Source: Schlesneria paludicola DSM 18645 (GTDB lineage Bacteria > Planctomycetota > Planctomycetia > Planctomycetales > Planctomycetaceae). From it: a stretch of DNA of 63,672 bases. The stretch is taken from the NCBI RefSeq assembly GCF_000255655.1, contig NZ_JH636436.1:957765-1021436 (forward strand), read 5' to 3'. The notes beneath the pieces were generated by a model. That model worked only from the letters and a program-made list of their open reading frames with translations. It was not told the DNA's origin and did no database searches. Positions 25,707 to 34,281 of this stretch are shown here, piece by piece. Position numbers and translations under genes: made by a program. The first letter of the stretch is position 1, and each line of letters starts with the position of its first letter.

Positions 25707-26420
25707 ATGGGGCTACTCACGGCGAAACGTGTCGTGGATTCGATCGACTCGGCGAATTCCCTGGAGTCCGCCAAGGTGCTGCACGAGTGTTGCGAACGCG
25801 GCACCTCGTGTCGGTTCAAACTGATTCACAATGGCTATGTGGCGCCTGCCAGGTTTCTCACTCTGAACGGCAGCAATGTTCGATTGCAGTTGTCAGTCGA
25901 ACACGATGACGAGCCGCTACCCGAGCAAGCAATTGCCTGCATTTCGTTCTCGTATCAATCCAAGTTTTGCGCCATTCTTGGCTGCGTGATCGAAGTTGGC
26001 CCCCTCGTCGCCGAATATCAAAGTGTCACGATCTCGATCCCCAAACAGGTGCTGACGACAAATCTGCGGCAATCCTTTCGAGTGCCTGTCGTTCCTGACG
26101 CGGGATTGGAAACGCGGATTCTGCTCCCCAACCAGCAATGGCTACCCGTTCAGGCGCGCGATCTCGCCGATTCTGGCATCGAAGTCGAACTCACCGCCGC
26201 CGATTGGCCAGAACTGACCGTCGGCACGGCGGTGGCCATCGAACTGCGGTTTCGCGGCGAGACACTCGAGAAGCCCGGAGAAGTGCGTCGCATCAATGCT
26301 TCAGGTTTTGGAATTGCATTTGATGACGTGGGGAGCGAATGCGAAGCGCCCCGCGATGCACAATTGGCTCGCATGACGCTCGTCCTTCAACAACTGTGGC
26401 TGAAGAATCGGACGAAGTAG
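25707..26420 (+). CDS. PilZ-domain protein (YcgR-like), possible c-di-GMP motility regulator
   Basis: A protein of 237 residues with two beta-rich halves. The N-terminal half (about 30-120) resembles the YcgR-N/PilZN fold. The C-terminal half is a PilZ domain with RQSFRVPV, the Arg-xxx-Arg element, and a divergent second element, ARDLADSGIEVEL, where D-x-S-x-x-G is usual. PilZ domains bind c-di-GMP, and YcgR-like proteins slow the flagellar motor, which fits a place at the end of the flagellar genes. The divergent second motif makes ligand binding less sure. A GTG three codons earlier could be the start. Confidence 0.72.
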   Translation: MGLLTAKRVVDSIDSANSLESAKVLHECCERGTSCRFKLIHNGYVAPARFLTLNGSNVRLQLSVEHDDEPLPEQAIACISFSYQSKFCAILGCVIEVGPLVAEYQSVTISIPKQVLTTNLRQSFRVPVVPDAGLETRILLPNQQWLPVQARDLADSGIEVELTAADWPELTVGTAVAIELRFRGETLEKPGEVRRINASGFGIAFDDVGSECEAPRDAQLARMTLVLQQLWLKNRTK

Positions 26421-26449
26421 CGACCTTCACAAACCAGGCGACAACTCCC

Positions 26450-26923
26450 TCAATAGGGAATTCCCAGTCGTCGATAAACCGACGACAAGAGCCAGATCGG
26501 GCCAATCAACAAGAAGGTCAGATCGGTGAAGAAAGAGGGCTTTTTTCCCTCGATGGAATGCCCAATCGCCTGACCAACCCAAGCGGCCGCGAACAGGACC
26601 AGCGCGAACTGCCAGACCGGCATCACGTTGAGCCGCTGAAAGGCGATAATCATTGCGATCACCGCGATTGAGAATGCGAGCATCCCAATCGCCAGTGTCA
26701 TGGACAGTCTGAAGTAATAGATTAGCGACACGCTGACGACGACCGTCGACCAGTTCAAGTACGGCACCTGATGCATGAACGCGGGTGTTGGAATGTCCCA
26801 CAACAGCGCGAGAAGGCTAGCGGCAATCATTGGGACGCAGATCCAATGGATCTTTTTGTTCGTCCTGTTTTGATGGCACTCGCCATATTCCGCAAACCAT
26901 TGATCCGGAGTTTTCTTTCCCAT
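26450..26923 (-). CDS. Mpo1-like (DUF962) membrane protein
   Basis: A protein of 157 residues with four hydrophobic segments (about 28-45, 55-75, 80-100 and 105-150). The conserved opening WFAEYGECHQNRTNKKIHWI carries the His and Asn residues of the DUF962/Mpo1 family, and the partner His lies in GHSIEGKKP. The yeast member is an Fe(II)-dependent dioxygenase in 2-hydroxy fatty acid breakdown; bacterial members are less studied, so only an alpha-oxidation role in lipids can be suggested. The ATG at 26923 directly precedes the conserved part. It ends close to the convergent PilZ gene and follows the cytochrome fusion gene. Confidence 0.82.
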   Translation of the reverse strand: MGKKTPDQWFAEYGECHQNRTNKKIHWICVPMIAASLLALLWDIPTPAFMHQVPYLNWSTVVVSVSLIYYFRLSMTLAIGMLAFSIAVIAMIIAFQRLNVMPVWQFALVLFAAAWVGQAIGHSIEGKKPSFFTDLTFLLIGPIWLLSSVYRRLGIPY

Positions 26924-26969
26924 CGCTTCCACTTCTGAATGAACAGACTCGGGCCGTAACAACACGTCG

Positions 26970-29267
26970 CTATCGATCGTTCGCGACCTGGACCGGCATC
27001 GCGCGAATCCATTCCCGAATCAATTCGTTGGCCTGTTGATGTGCCATGTTGCGGGCAAGACTCGGCATGCGTGCCCCCGCTTCTTCCGTTTCCAGTCGGA
27101 ACATCAGGATCGATTCGTCGGGCCGGCCGGGAATGATGTCGTATCGCCGTCCCCCAGACCCTTTGCCGGCGGCCACCGGCGATTTGAACACACCATACTT
27201 CGCGGGATCGAGTTGCGCCGTCCGCAGGTCGAGCCCCGATGTTCGGGCGGAACCGACGGGATTGTGACAATGAGCGCAATTCACATCCAACCACGCTCGG
27301 GCACGGTCATCCACCGACCCTGTCGTGGGGTTATCATACTGCGCCATTTTGGCAGACCTGTCTGATGGTGCGTCGTGCAGCAACCCCTTCTTGATCCATT
27401 CCGTTATTTGATCGGAATGGTCACCGGGATGGTACGTGCGATTCAGATTCTTGGCGGTGGGCCCCAGCGGCACGAACTTGCCATCCTGGCCGTGGCACAC
27501 AATGCATTGATTGGCATTTGGAATCTGGTAGTGGTTGGTTTTCAGCGTGCCATCCGCATCCTTCCACGACACGTCGACGCTGCCGCCGCCCAGTCGCAAG
27601 TCCGCGTCGGTTTGGGCGTCATTCCAGACGTACGAGTACCCATACCAGCCAGAGGCCTCTCGCAATTCGATACGCGTTTCCACATAACGTTCGCCCGCCG
27701 TCTTGTCCGGCTTGGTGTCGGGATAGGCAAACGTTTTGGCGATGACCGTTCCCACGGGAAATTCGAATGCGGCGTCGGCAGTCCACGTCATCCGACTGCC
27801 TTCGGGCAGACGGATCGTGCGATGCTTCGCGGTATAGTCCGAAAACAGCGGCGTGTTCAGTTCATAAGGAATCAACGACGGTTCGGCGACGAACGCGCCG
27901 TTGACTTCGCGGAACAGTTTCCACTCCGACAGCTTCTTGGGAGCAGCCCGATAAACGGCCACGGCCGGATTGCCGGCACCTGTTGGCGCAGCGTGCGGCT
28001 GCAAAGCGACGGGTTTGAGGTGCGCAACTTCCACATTATAAGGCGCAAGACTGCGATCGACACGGTATTTACCTGCAAGCACATTGGCGGGAGTAAAATC
28101 GTCAACATGAACATTGGCAAATGTCGCATCTCCGTTATTGCGAATGGCCGATCGCAGCGAATCGGGTTGCTTGCCATCCACCAACTTTCGTTTGTCGGTG
28201 ATCCCGTCATAGAAGATATCGGGAAAGGGAACCCCGATAAGGGGCGTCAGCAGCGCACTCAGTTGGCCGGATGGCTTCTTTCCGCCGCCCGACATTCGGT
28301 TGTCGTGAATGGAGAACGCTTCAGGGTAGGGGTCGTATTTCGCGTCATTCAACTTCCGTTCGGTGATCAGAAAGCTCACAATCATGACATTGCTTGTCTG
28401 GTTGCCCTTGATATCGTTATCGAAAATTTCGACTTGATCGGTCGCCATCAACATGACACCCGTCCCGGCAGGAACATCGGCGACCATCGTTCCCAGCGGT
28501 GCGAAGTTCTCATGGTTGTTGTCGACGATCTGATTGTGAAACACGCGCACCCCGCCGCCGTTGACCAGATTCAGGCCCGGCAAATCAAAGATCAGTACAC
28601 CGCCTGTGTTGTCCGTGGCAAGGTTGTCGAAGACATCGGCGTTCACCGTGTTTTCAATCTCGATCCCGGTCACATTGGTACGAGCGGTACACCCCTTGAC
28701 CACCACATCGCGGCATTGACCACAATAGATTCCTGCATCCGAGGCACCGATCGAGACCGAGTTCTCGATCAGGACATTCCGGCATTCGACGGGGTAAATG
28801 CCATAGGCCCCATTGGTCGGCTTGGGGCCGGCGGTCCATTCCACACGCACACGCCGGAATGTGACGTCTCGCGCTCCTAACACCTTGATTCCGTTTCCAA
28901 CGGTGTCTTGCACCGCCAGGTCCTCAATCACAAACGCGTTGCCCGTTGCCGTCAGGCCGCCACTGCCCGAGTTCTGGTTCTTGAACGACAGGATGGTCTG
29001 ATCCTGCCCCGCGCCGCGAATCGTGAAGTTGTCGCACACGACATTCAGTTCGGTGTCGAACTCGTATGTCCCCGCGGCCAATTCGATCACGTCGCCCGGA
29101 ACGGAGTTGATCAACGCAGACTGCAATTCATATTGCGCATCCGCACTGGGTGAAATTCGCGTGATCGATGTCTTGCTTTCAGTACGTTGATCCGCGGCAC
29201 GTGTGGAAGGTGCCAGTATTGCGAGGCAGCCGAAAGCAACGAAACGTGTCAGAAGTGCTTTGTGCAT
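26970..29267 (-). CDS. Beta-helix protein fused to SO2930-type diheme cytochrome c
   Basis: An exported protein of 765 residues. After a signal peptide (LLTRFVAFGCLAILAPSTRA) the first half (about 40-380) is a right-handed parallel beta-helix with repeated turns (NVLIENSVSIGASDAGIYCG, DVVVKGCTARTNVTGIEIEN), as in the SO2929-like family. The second half (about 430-765) is an SO2930-type diheme cytochrome c with CIVCH (about 615) and CAHCH (about 688). In other bacteria these are usually two adjacent genes; here a single frame joins them. It probably acts in periplasmic electron transfer, perhaps on a polysaccharide or surface partner. The Mpo1-like gene lies just downstream. Confidence 0.88.
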   Translation of the reverse strand: MHKALLTRFVAFGCLAILAPSTRAADQRTESKTSITRISPSADAQYELQSALINSVPGDVIELAAGTYEFDTELNVVCDNFTIRGAGQDQTILSFKNQNSGSGGLTATGNAFVIEDLAVQDTVGNGIKVLGARDVTFRRVRVEWTAGPKPTNGAYGIYPVECRNVLIENSVSIGASDAGIYCGQCRDVVVKGCTARTNVTGIEIENTVNADVFDNLATDNTGGVLIFDLPGLNLVNGGGVRVFHNQIVDNNHENFAPLGTMVADVPAGTGVMLMATDQVEIFDNDIKGNQTSNVMIVSFLITERKLNDAKYDPYPEAFSIHDNRMSGGGKKPSGQLSALLTPLIGVPFPDIFYDGITDKRKLVDGKQPDSLRSAIRNNGDATFANVHVDDFTPANVLAGKYRVDRSLAPYNVEVAHLKPVALQPHAAPTGAGNPAVAVYRAAPKKLSEWKLFREVNGAFVAEPSLIPYELNTPLFSDYTAKHRTIRLPEGSRMTWTADAAFEFPVGTVIAKTFAYPDTKPDKTAGERYVETRIELREASGWYGYSYVWNDAQTDADLRLGGGSVDVSWKDADGTLKTNHYQIPNANQCIVCHGQDGKFVPLGPTAKNLNRTYHPGDHSDQITEWIKKGLLHDAPSDRSAKMAQYDNPTTGSVDDRARAWLDVNCAHCHNPVGSARTSGLDLRTAQLDPAKYGVFKSPVAAGKGSGGRRYDIIPGRPDESILMFRLETEEAGARMPSLARNMAHQQANELIREWIRAMPVQVANDR

Positions 29268-29411
29268 CTTGTGAATCGCTTTGTAAGTGTGAAACTCGAT
29301 CCATGAAATACGAATGCCGACTTTGATCGGTCAGACGAATTGTTTCGACGTGCTGCGTTCCAGCATGATCTTTTACCTCGACTTTGTGAAGCGGTGTGCT
29401 TCGGCCACAGC

Positions 29412-29545
29412 GTAACCGTTCACAGCCTGAAGAGAGGGGGGCAAGCACATTTCCCCGGACCATTGGAATCCACAGTGCTTCGACCATCGCAGCTCGGTCC
29501 TTAGTCGCGGGAAAATGAGCCAGTCCCCGGCCTGTGAACGGTCAC
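29412..29545 (-). repeat. Family A palindromic mobile element, copy A3
   Basis: A 134-bp copy lying opposite to A1, A2 and A4: the GGGGACTGGCTC core is at the right end. Ends are GTAACCGTTCACAG and CTGTGAACGGTCAC. Flanks GGCCACAGC (29403-29411) and GTTCACAGC (29546-29554) match at 7 of 9 bases, a worn target duplication. It lies in the 445-base gap between the cytochrome fusion and aldehyde dehydrogenase genes; no gene was seen in the rest of that gap. Confidence 0.8.
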
Positions 29546-29712
29546 GTTCACAGCCAACTGAAGTCACAACAGTCTGACGGCATTTGCGAGCCTTCTTGTG
29601 TACGACAATCGATTCGTCCCTTGAAATCAGGACGGCAGGCACGTGGGTTTTCACGTTGTCAATCGCCCTGTTGAATCTTCACAAAACCTGTCTTCGTTAT
29701 GTTTATGGTCTG

Positions 29713-31380
29713 TCAGCCCATGAGTGCTGCGGCAAACAGAGATGGCAGTCGAGCGATCGACGTGTGGTCATAAAGTCCAAAAAGGTGTTTCGCGACACTG
29801 AGCGCCGTCTTATGCCCGGCGAACCAGACCGGTTTCGGGAAGTTGATCAGCGGACCTTCGAGGACCGTTTTTTCATACTGATCGAGCAGATACATATTAT
29901 GGACATTGCCAATTCCACTATCGACATTGTTCAGCGTTGCACCGGGATAGGCACCCCACGGCGGACTGACCAGGCCATAGGCCAGACCCGACCATTGATT
30001 CACGCAAACGGTCCCATAGCGAAGTCGTAACAGACATCGCTCGACATCGGCAGAGTGCTCATGTCGGAAGGCGCGGGGAAATGTGACCGATGCGCACAGC
30101 GAACCGAAGACAACGTCGTTCAGAAAGTCGGTCGCCGTTGCGAGGAAGTCCGAAGGCGAAGCACCCCCAAGCGACGTTTCGGCACAGACGCACGTGAACG
30201 ATTCGACTTGAAAGAGTTCCGGACGCTCGTGGGCCGATTGATCCGGTAACAGCGTCCACGGCAGACAATTGTCCTTGTCCGGTTGAATCGCATTTGCGGC
30301 AAACCGTTCGTAACGTTCTGCGGCGCCGGGATACCACGCCGGGCGACGAGGGGTCTCTGAGAGATAGACGTTCAGAAGTTCGAGAAACTGCGACCGCTGT
30401 TCCCACTGCTTCCATGTGACGATGACGCGTGTTGTCAGGCAGTTGAATGACGCGTTGTTGGTGATCGACGCGACGAGATGCCGGGCTTGTGAGTGCAGTT
30501 CTCGCGACGAGTATCGGCCTGGGACGATGATCCAAGGACTGACGTTCCCTAATTCGCTTGTGACCGGCTTGGTGAACAGTGGGTCGTTGGCGTGTTTGCG
30601 TTGTTGCTGTTCGTCGTGAGTACGACCCCAGACGATGGAGTCATGTGTCGCGACCGATCCGGTCAGGTGGACGTCGTCGATGGCCGCGTCGTGAATCAAC
30701 TGCGCTCCGACGGCCGCACCTCCTGTGACAATGCGTAACAGGCCCGCCCGTACGAGCGGCGAGAAGGCCCGTTCGATCACACTCGCCAGGCTCTGGTTGA
30801 CGGGATTCATCTTCAAGACGACCTGACGCCCCTCGAACATGATTCGATTCAAGCAGTCGGTGACCGGGATCGATGACACGTTTCCCGCGCCTAAAACGGC
30901 CGTGATCCCGGACAAGACGCCGTCTCGCGCCGTGTTGACGCGATTTCCATGGATCGTCTCGACATCGATCCCAGGTTGCATTCGCACACGCGCGGTAAGG
31001 CCCGAGAAGGTCAGACTGTCAAACAGACCCGCTGCCGGAAAGACGGGCACGGCAAGCTGCCCATTCTTCAATCGCTGAATGGACCCCGGAAGCCTGGGGG
31101 CGGGAGCCGACTTGATTGCTTCCAGCGTCTGCATCGTCAGGCGGAGTTGGCGGGCGATGACGGCCGGGCCGCTCAGCAGTTCTTCCGCGAGCACGGATGT
31201 GTCACCTGGGCACTGCTTGAGCCGTGCACCGGTCTGTATCCATTCGTCGACGATATCGACCATCCCACTCAGGGACTCACGACAAAGACGAACACGATCA
31301 TCGATCGAGACGCGTTGAATCGAGCGGGATCGCGATTGCAATTCACTGACGGCGGCGGCAACAGAATCCGAGACGATCAC
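29713..31380 (-). CDS. Aldehyde dehydrogenase family protein
   Basis: A NAD(P)+-dependent aldehyde dehydrogenase superfamily member of 555 residues. Catalytic Cys lies in SITNNASFNCLTTRVIV (about residue 316) and the general-base Glu in TSELGNVSPWI (about 277). The nucleotide-fold element is LTGSVATHDS, in place of the usual FTGS. The protein is longer than the usual 480-500 residues and the motifs are divergent, so the aldehyde substrate cannot be named. The start is a GTG. There is no operon partner: A3 separates it from the next gene and a palindromic element lies upstream. Confidence 0.8.
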   Translation of the reverse strand: MIVSDSVAAAVSELQSRSRSIQRVSIDDRVRLCRESLSGMVDIVDEWIQTGARLKQCPGDTSVLAEELLSGPAVIARQLRLTMQTLEAIKSAPAPRLPGSIQRLKNGQLAVPVFPAAGLFDSLTFSGLTARVRMQPGIDVETIHGNRVNTARDGVLSGITAVLGAGNVSSIPVTDCLNRIMFEGRQVVLKMNPVNQSLASVIERAFSPLVRAGLLRIVTGGAAVGAQLIHDAAIDDVHLTGSVATHDSIVWGRTHDEQQQRKHANDPLFTKPVTSELGNVSPWIIVPGRYSSRELHSQARHLVASITNNASFNCLTTRVIVTWKQWEQRSQFLELLNVYLSETPRRPAWYPGAAERYERFAANAIQPDKDNCLPWTLLPDQSAHERPELFQVESFTCVCAETSLGGASPSDFLATATDFLNDVVFGSLCASVTFPRAFRHEHSADVERCLLRLRYGTVCVNQWSGLAYGLVSPPWGAYPGATLNNVDSGIGNVHNMYLLDQYEKTVLEGPLINFPKPVWFAGHKTALSVAKHLFGLYDHTSIARLPSLFAAALMG

Positions 31381-31506
31381 GATGGGCTCGGTCCTAAAAT
31401 TGAGGAAATGGAAGGGATGAATTGTCTCAACAAAGATCGTCGCTGCAACAGGTTAGCGAGTCCACAGGTGAGCCTGTCCTCGAACCAGTGGGCTAAGTCC
31501 TACGAT

Positions 31507-31685
31507 TTGTGTGCCACCGGCTCTGGCAGTGCCCGATCCGCTTTGATCCTCAACAGCAGAATGAAGGGCGTCGAGAGACCATTTGACAAGGGTTTCTCTC
31601 TCAAGAAGGATTGCCGTTCGATTCCCAACCAACGGTGCTCCTCATTTCTGAATCCACTGTCACTGGCACAGCCAGTGACACACAA
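31507..31685. repeat. Third palindromic element with TTGTGTG ends
   Basis: A stretch of about 180 bases bounded by inverted TTGTGTGCCACCGGCTCTGG and its near complement ending CCAGTGACACACAA. The right end forms a perfect hairpin, TGTCACTGGC-ACA-GCCAGTGACA (31658-31680), 80 bases after the DUF1559 gene stop, so it may also act as its terminator. It is not related to families A or B. Only one copy is present in the window. Confidence 0.5.
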
Positions 31686-31759
31686 CGGAGATTGATCTTC
31701 GACTGCGTAGAAACCTCCGATGTCACAGAAACATCCGAATTTTCATTCGTCACGCTCCA

Positions 31760-32845
31760 CTAGTATTCGCCGACCACTTCTCCCCCGGCACGGGTTGCCA
31801 AGGCATTGTAGATGGTCGGCGAAATGCTGGATGAAATCAGTTTGACTGTGCCATCCCCGAGCAAGAATTGGCCACCGCCAACATGATCACTGCGAAACGT
31901 CGTGGTGAAGTGCAGTGGGTCGGCACAATTGTAAAGACCTGCCGCCGGGCTTTGGACGTTCGCATCGTTATAGATCGATTCCATCACGGGATTAAGATTC
32001 AGGCTGCTCGCGTTGGCATTCGCGACGTTGGCTGTCGTTCCGAAATTTCCCCCCGTCGTCGCTTGCGCATACGGCGAACCAAGTCCGACCAGGCCGGCCG
32101 CGTTTGGTTGAGGATTGATCCAGCCAGCCCCCACGAGTGGTGTGATCGAGCCACCGGTGACGGGGGTGGTTGGCGCGGCCCCTTGCGCGATCTTCCAATT
32201 GGGACTGGACGATCCTTCCCCGACACACAACGTGTTGCTTGATCCGTCCGCCAAATTGGCGAATGTCGTCTTGAGGTTCCAGCCGAACATTCCAACCTGC
32301 TGATCCGCGGCGGGATTGAAGCACCAGCCTTTCATCGCACCTTTGCACAGCAAGTAGTTGTTGCCCCCCAGATTCTGTCCGACGGAATATCCTGCCAGCA
32401 GGGAGTTGGTGACCACGTTCGGACCGGCACTTGATGGGCACAAGTAAACCGGGATCACAGTCGATGCAACCTTTGCCGTCTGACTCTCCCAGGGAGTTGT
32501 GTCGACATACAGATTCTTCAAGTTCGCCTGATCCAGGTAGGGAAGGATCGAGGCAAATGCCCCGCAGAAAACGTCGATACCGAGTCCTGGGTAACCGGGA
32601 CTGTTCGGCTGAACCGAGGCCCCCAGCGGAAACATTTGATTGACGTCGTAATAGTTGTGCATCGCCAACCCGATTTGCTTCAGGTTGTTCTTGCACTGGG
32701 TGCGACGAGCCGCTTCGCGTGCCTGTTGAACGGCCGGAAGCAGGAGTGCGATCAGGACGGCGATGATCGCGATGACCACCAGCAACTCGATGAGGGTGAA
32801 TGCTTTTCTCTGCCGAAATGAACCGCGAAAATCTGGTGAAACCAT
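31760..32845 (-). CDS. DUF1559 protein with prepilin-like N-terminus
   Basis: A second pilin-like protein of 361 residues. RKAFTLIELLVVIAIIAVLI is the prepilin cleavage/methylation segment, followed by QQAREAARRTQCKNNLKQIG. The end carries H-VGGGQFLLG-DG, the H-X9-DG motif. A VP/CPSSAGP region sits mid-protein, as usual. The start is the ATG at 32845, giving a 15-residue leader before the signal. It is a single gene with a palindromic element downstream; the 500-base spacer upstream probably has its promoter. Confidence 0.93.
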   Translation of the reverse strand: MVSPDFRGSFRQRKAFTLIELLVVIAIIAVLIALLLPAVQQAREAARRTQCKNNLKQIGLAMHNYYDVNQMFPLGASVQPNSPGYPGLGIDVFCGAFASILPYLDQANLKNLYVDTTPWESQTAKVASTVIPVYLCPSSAGPNVVTNSLLAGYSVGQNLGGNNYLLCKGAMKGWCFNPAADQQVGMFGWNLKTTFANLADGSSNTLCVGEGSSSPNWKIAQGAAPTTPVTGGSITPLVGAGWINPQPNAAGLVGLGSPYAQATTGGNFGTTANVANANASSLNLNPVMESIYNDANVQSPAAGLYNCADPLHFTTTFRSDHVGGGQFLLGDGTVKLISSSISPTIYNALATRAGGEVVGEY

Positions 32846-33349
32846 GAATCGCTCCTAAGGCAAAAGCAACGCGAAATATCGACTCCCACAGCGGATGCAA
32901 ACGGATAGGTACGAAAAGAAACGAGATGTCCATTCAGAACAAGCACCAGCAAGGATGCTTTGTGGTTCGTGAGGGAAATCAGAGTTGCTGCGCAGCACGA
33001 ACAATGTCAGGTCCGCCAAGAGGCGTCGCCGACAATGCACATTGAAACCTGGAACAGGATTGATTGGTGTTAGTATTTTACGCTAAGGCATTCGTGTACG
33101 AATTGCCAGAGACAAAATGGTTTTCTTCTTCGCAAGAAACGTGGAGGCAACTCGATTGGGGGGCTGGATGGGGGCGCGGGCATCAAGGATCGGGACAGTG
33201 CATTCGGGATCGGTGAGGCGACGTTGGGAATACATTCTGTCGAGAAGTGTTATGGCCCGTGTCGCATGTTGAAGTCGTCAGATGCGTGCAGGCGGATTCT
33301 TTGATCCTGATGGATTTGCCGTCTCTGGCACCGGCGGGGAAACCGGGCG
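32846..33349. other. Spacer upstream of the second DUF1559 gene
   Basis: About 500 bases with no credible gene on either strand. The distance between the DUF1559 start and the methyltransferase stop leaves room for a promoter and leader. An AT-rich stretch near 33066-33080 (TTAGTATTTTACGC) is the most promoter-like part, without a clear match to a sigma consensus. Confidence 0.35.
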
Positions 33350-34084
33350 TTAGAGCGGGGCGGTCAGTTGGGACATCAGGACGCCGGCCGCGACCGACAC
33401 GTTCAATGACGGAACGGTCCCGCGTGGTGTCAGCTTGCAGATCTGGTCGCATTTCTCAAATGACAGGCGTCTTAATCCCGACTCTTCATTCCCAAGGATC
33501 AGCAGCCAAGGCCGATCGCGCGGGATGTCGCGTACGTCCTGTTCGGCATGTTCCGATGAACCCAAGAGCCACACACCCGCCGTTTTGGCGATGTTCATCG
33601 CCCGGGCCAGGTTGGTGGGTTCACCGAAGGGAACATATTCCAGACCTCCTGCCGCGACGTCGTAGACCGTGGCCGTCAACGGGGCCGAGCGATCTTTCGT
33701 CATGATGATCCCTTTGACGCCGAAGAACGACGCCGTACGAAAGATCGCTCCGACGTTGTGCGGGTCTTGCAGGCAATCGAGCGCCAACCAAAGGCCGGGC
33801 CCGGTGCCGACGTCGGCAAACAACTCTTCAATCAACACGCCTTGCCGCTCGCGCACGGTGGCCTGAGCCAATCCGGTGCGTTCCGATTTGTGATCGCCTT
33901 TGCCGTGTCGAGGTTCTTCCGCAAGATTAGTACGGATTGGGATCTCCAGTTCGCGGGCTGTCGCGATCACATCAGCCCACGCTGGCGAGGGTTTTCCCGC
34001 TGGCACCCGAACGTCGATGACATCGGCGGGACGAGTTTTCAGGGCAGCCAAAACGCTATGAGGGTTCTTCAATACCAACGACAT
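33350..34084 (-). CDS. rlmB: SpoU/TrmH-family rRNA 2'-O-methyltransferase (RlmB-like)
   Basis: An enzyme of 244 residues that would transfer a methyl group from S-adenosylmethionine to the 2'-OH of a guanosine in 23S rRNA. The three SPOUT motifs are clear: LDCLQDPHNVGAIFRTA, LLILGNEESGLRR and PSLNVSVAAGVLMSQL, which together form the trefoil knot. The N-terminal 70 residues are a short substrate-binding domain (NPHSVLAALKTRPADV). The family includes RlmB and TrmH-like tRNA enzymes; RlmB is favoured by length and domain layout. gatB lies 200 bases upstream on the same strand. Confidence 0.85.
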   Translation of the reverse strand: MSLVLKNPHSVLAALKTRPADVIDVRVPAGKPSPAWADVIATARELEIPIRTNLAEEPRHGKGDHKSERTGLAQATVRERQGVLIEELFADVGTGPGLWLALDCLQDPHNVGAIFRTASFFGVKGIIMTKDRSAPLTATVYDVAAGGLEYVPFGEPTNLARAMNIAKTAGVWLLGSSEHAEQDVRDIPRDRPWLLILGNEESGLRRLSFEKCDQICKLTPRGTVPSLNVSVAAGVLMSQLTAPL

Positions 34085-34281
34085 GCAAAATCCTTGAAGA
34101 AGTCCCGCTGCTGATTTGCCGCGGGATTCTCGTCTATGTTGGGGAGGATGGCTTGCATCGAGCCATCACCCGAAATTCCGATCTTCGATGATTCCGGAGC
34201 ATCCTTAAGGACGGTGCGCCTCGGCCATCGTTCCATTTGTTTGTTCTTGTCGCTGTTGCACGTCATCGTCGCGACAACGCG

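Noticed and set aside
27375..28880. A 501-residue open frame on the plus strand
   Set aside because: It is antisense to the beta-helix/cytochrome fusion, which has a signal peptide and two heme sites; the plus-strand frame has no recognisable features.
31992..32933. A 313-residue frame overlapping the second DUF1559 gene on the same strand
   Set aside because: It is Arg-rich out-of-phase reading of a gene with clear prepilin and H-X9-DG motifs.
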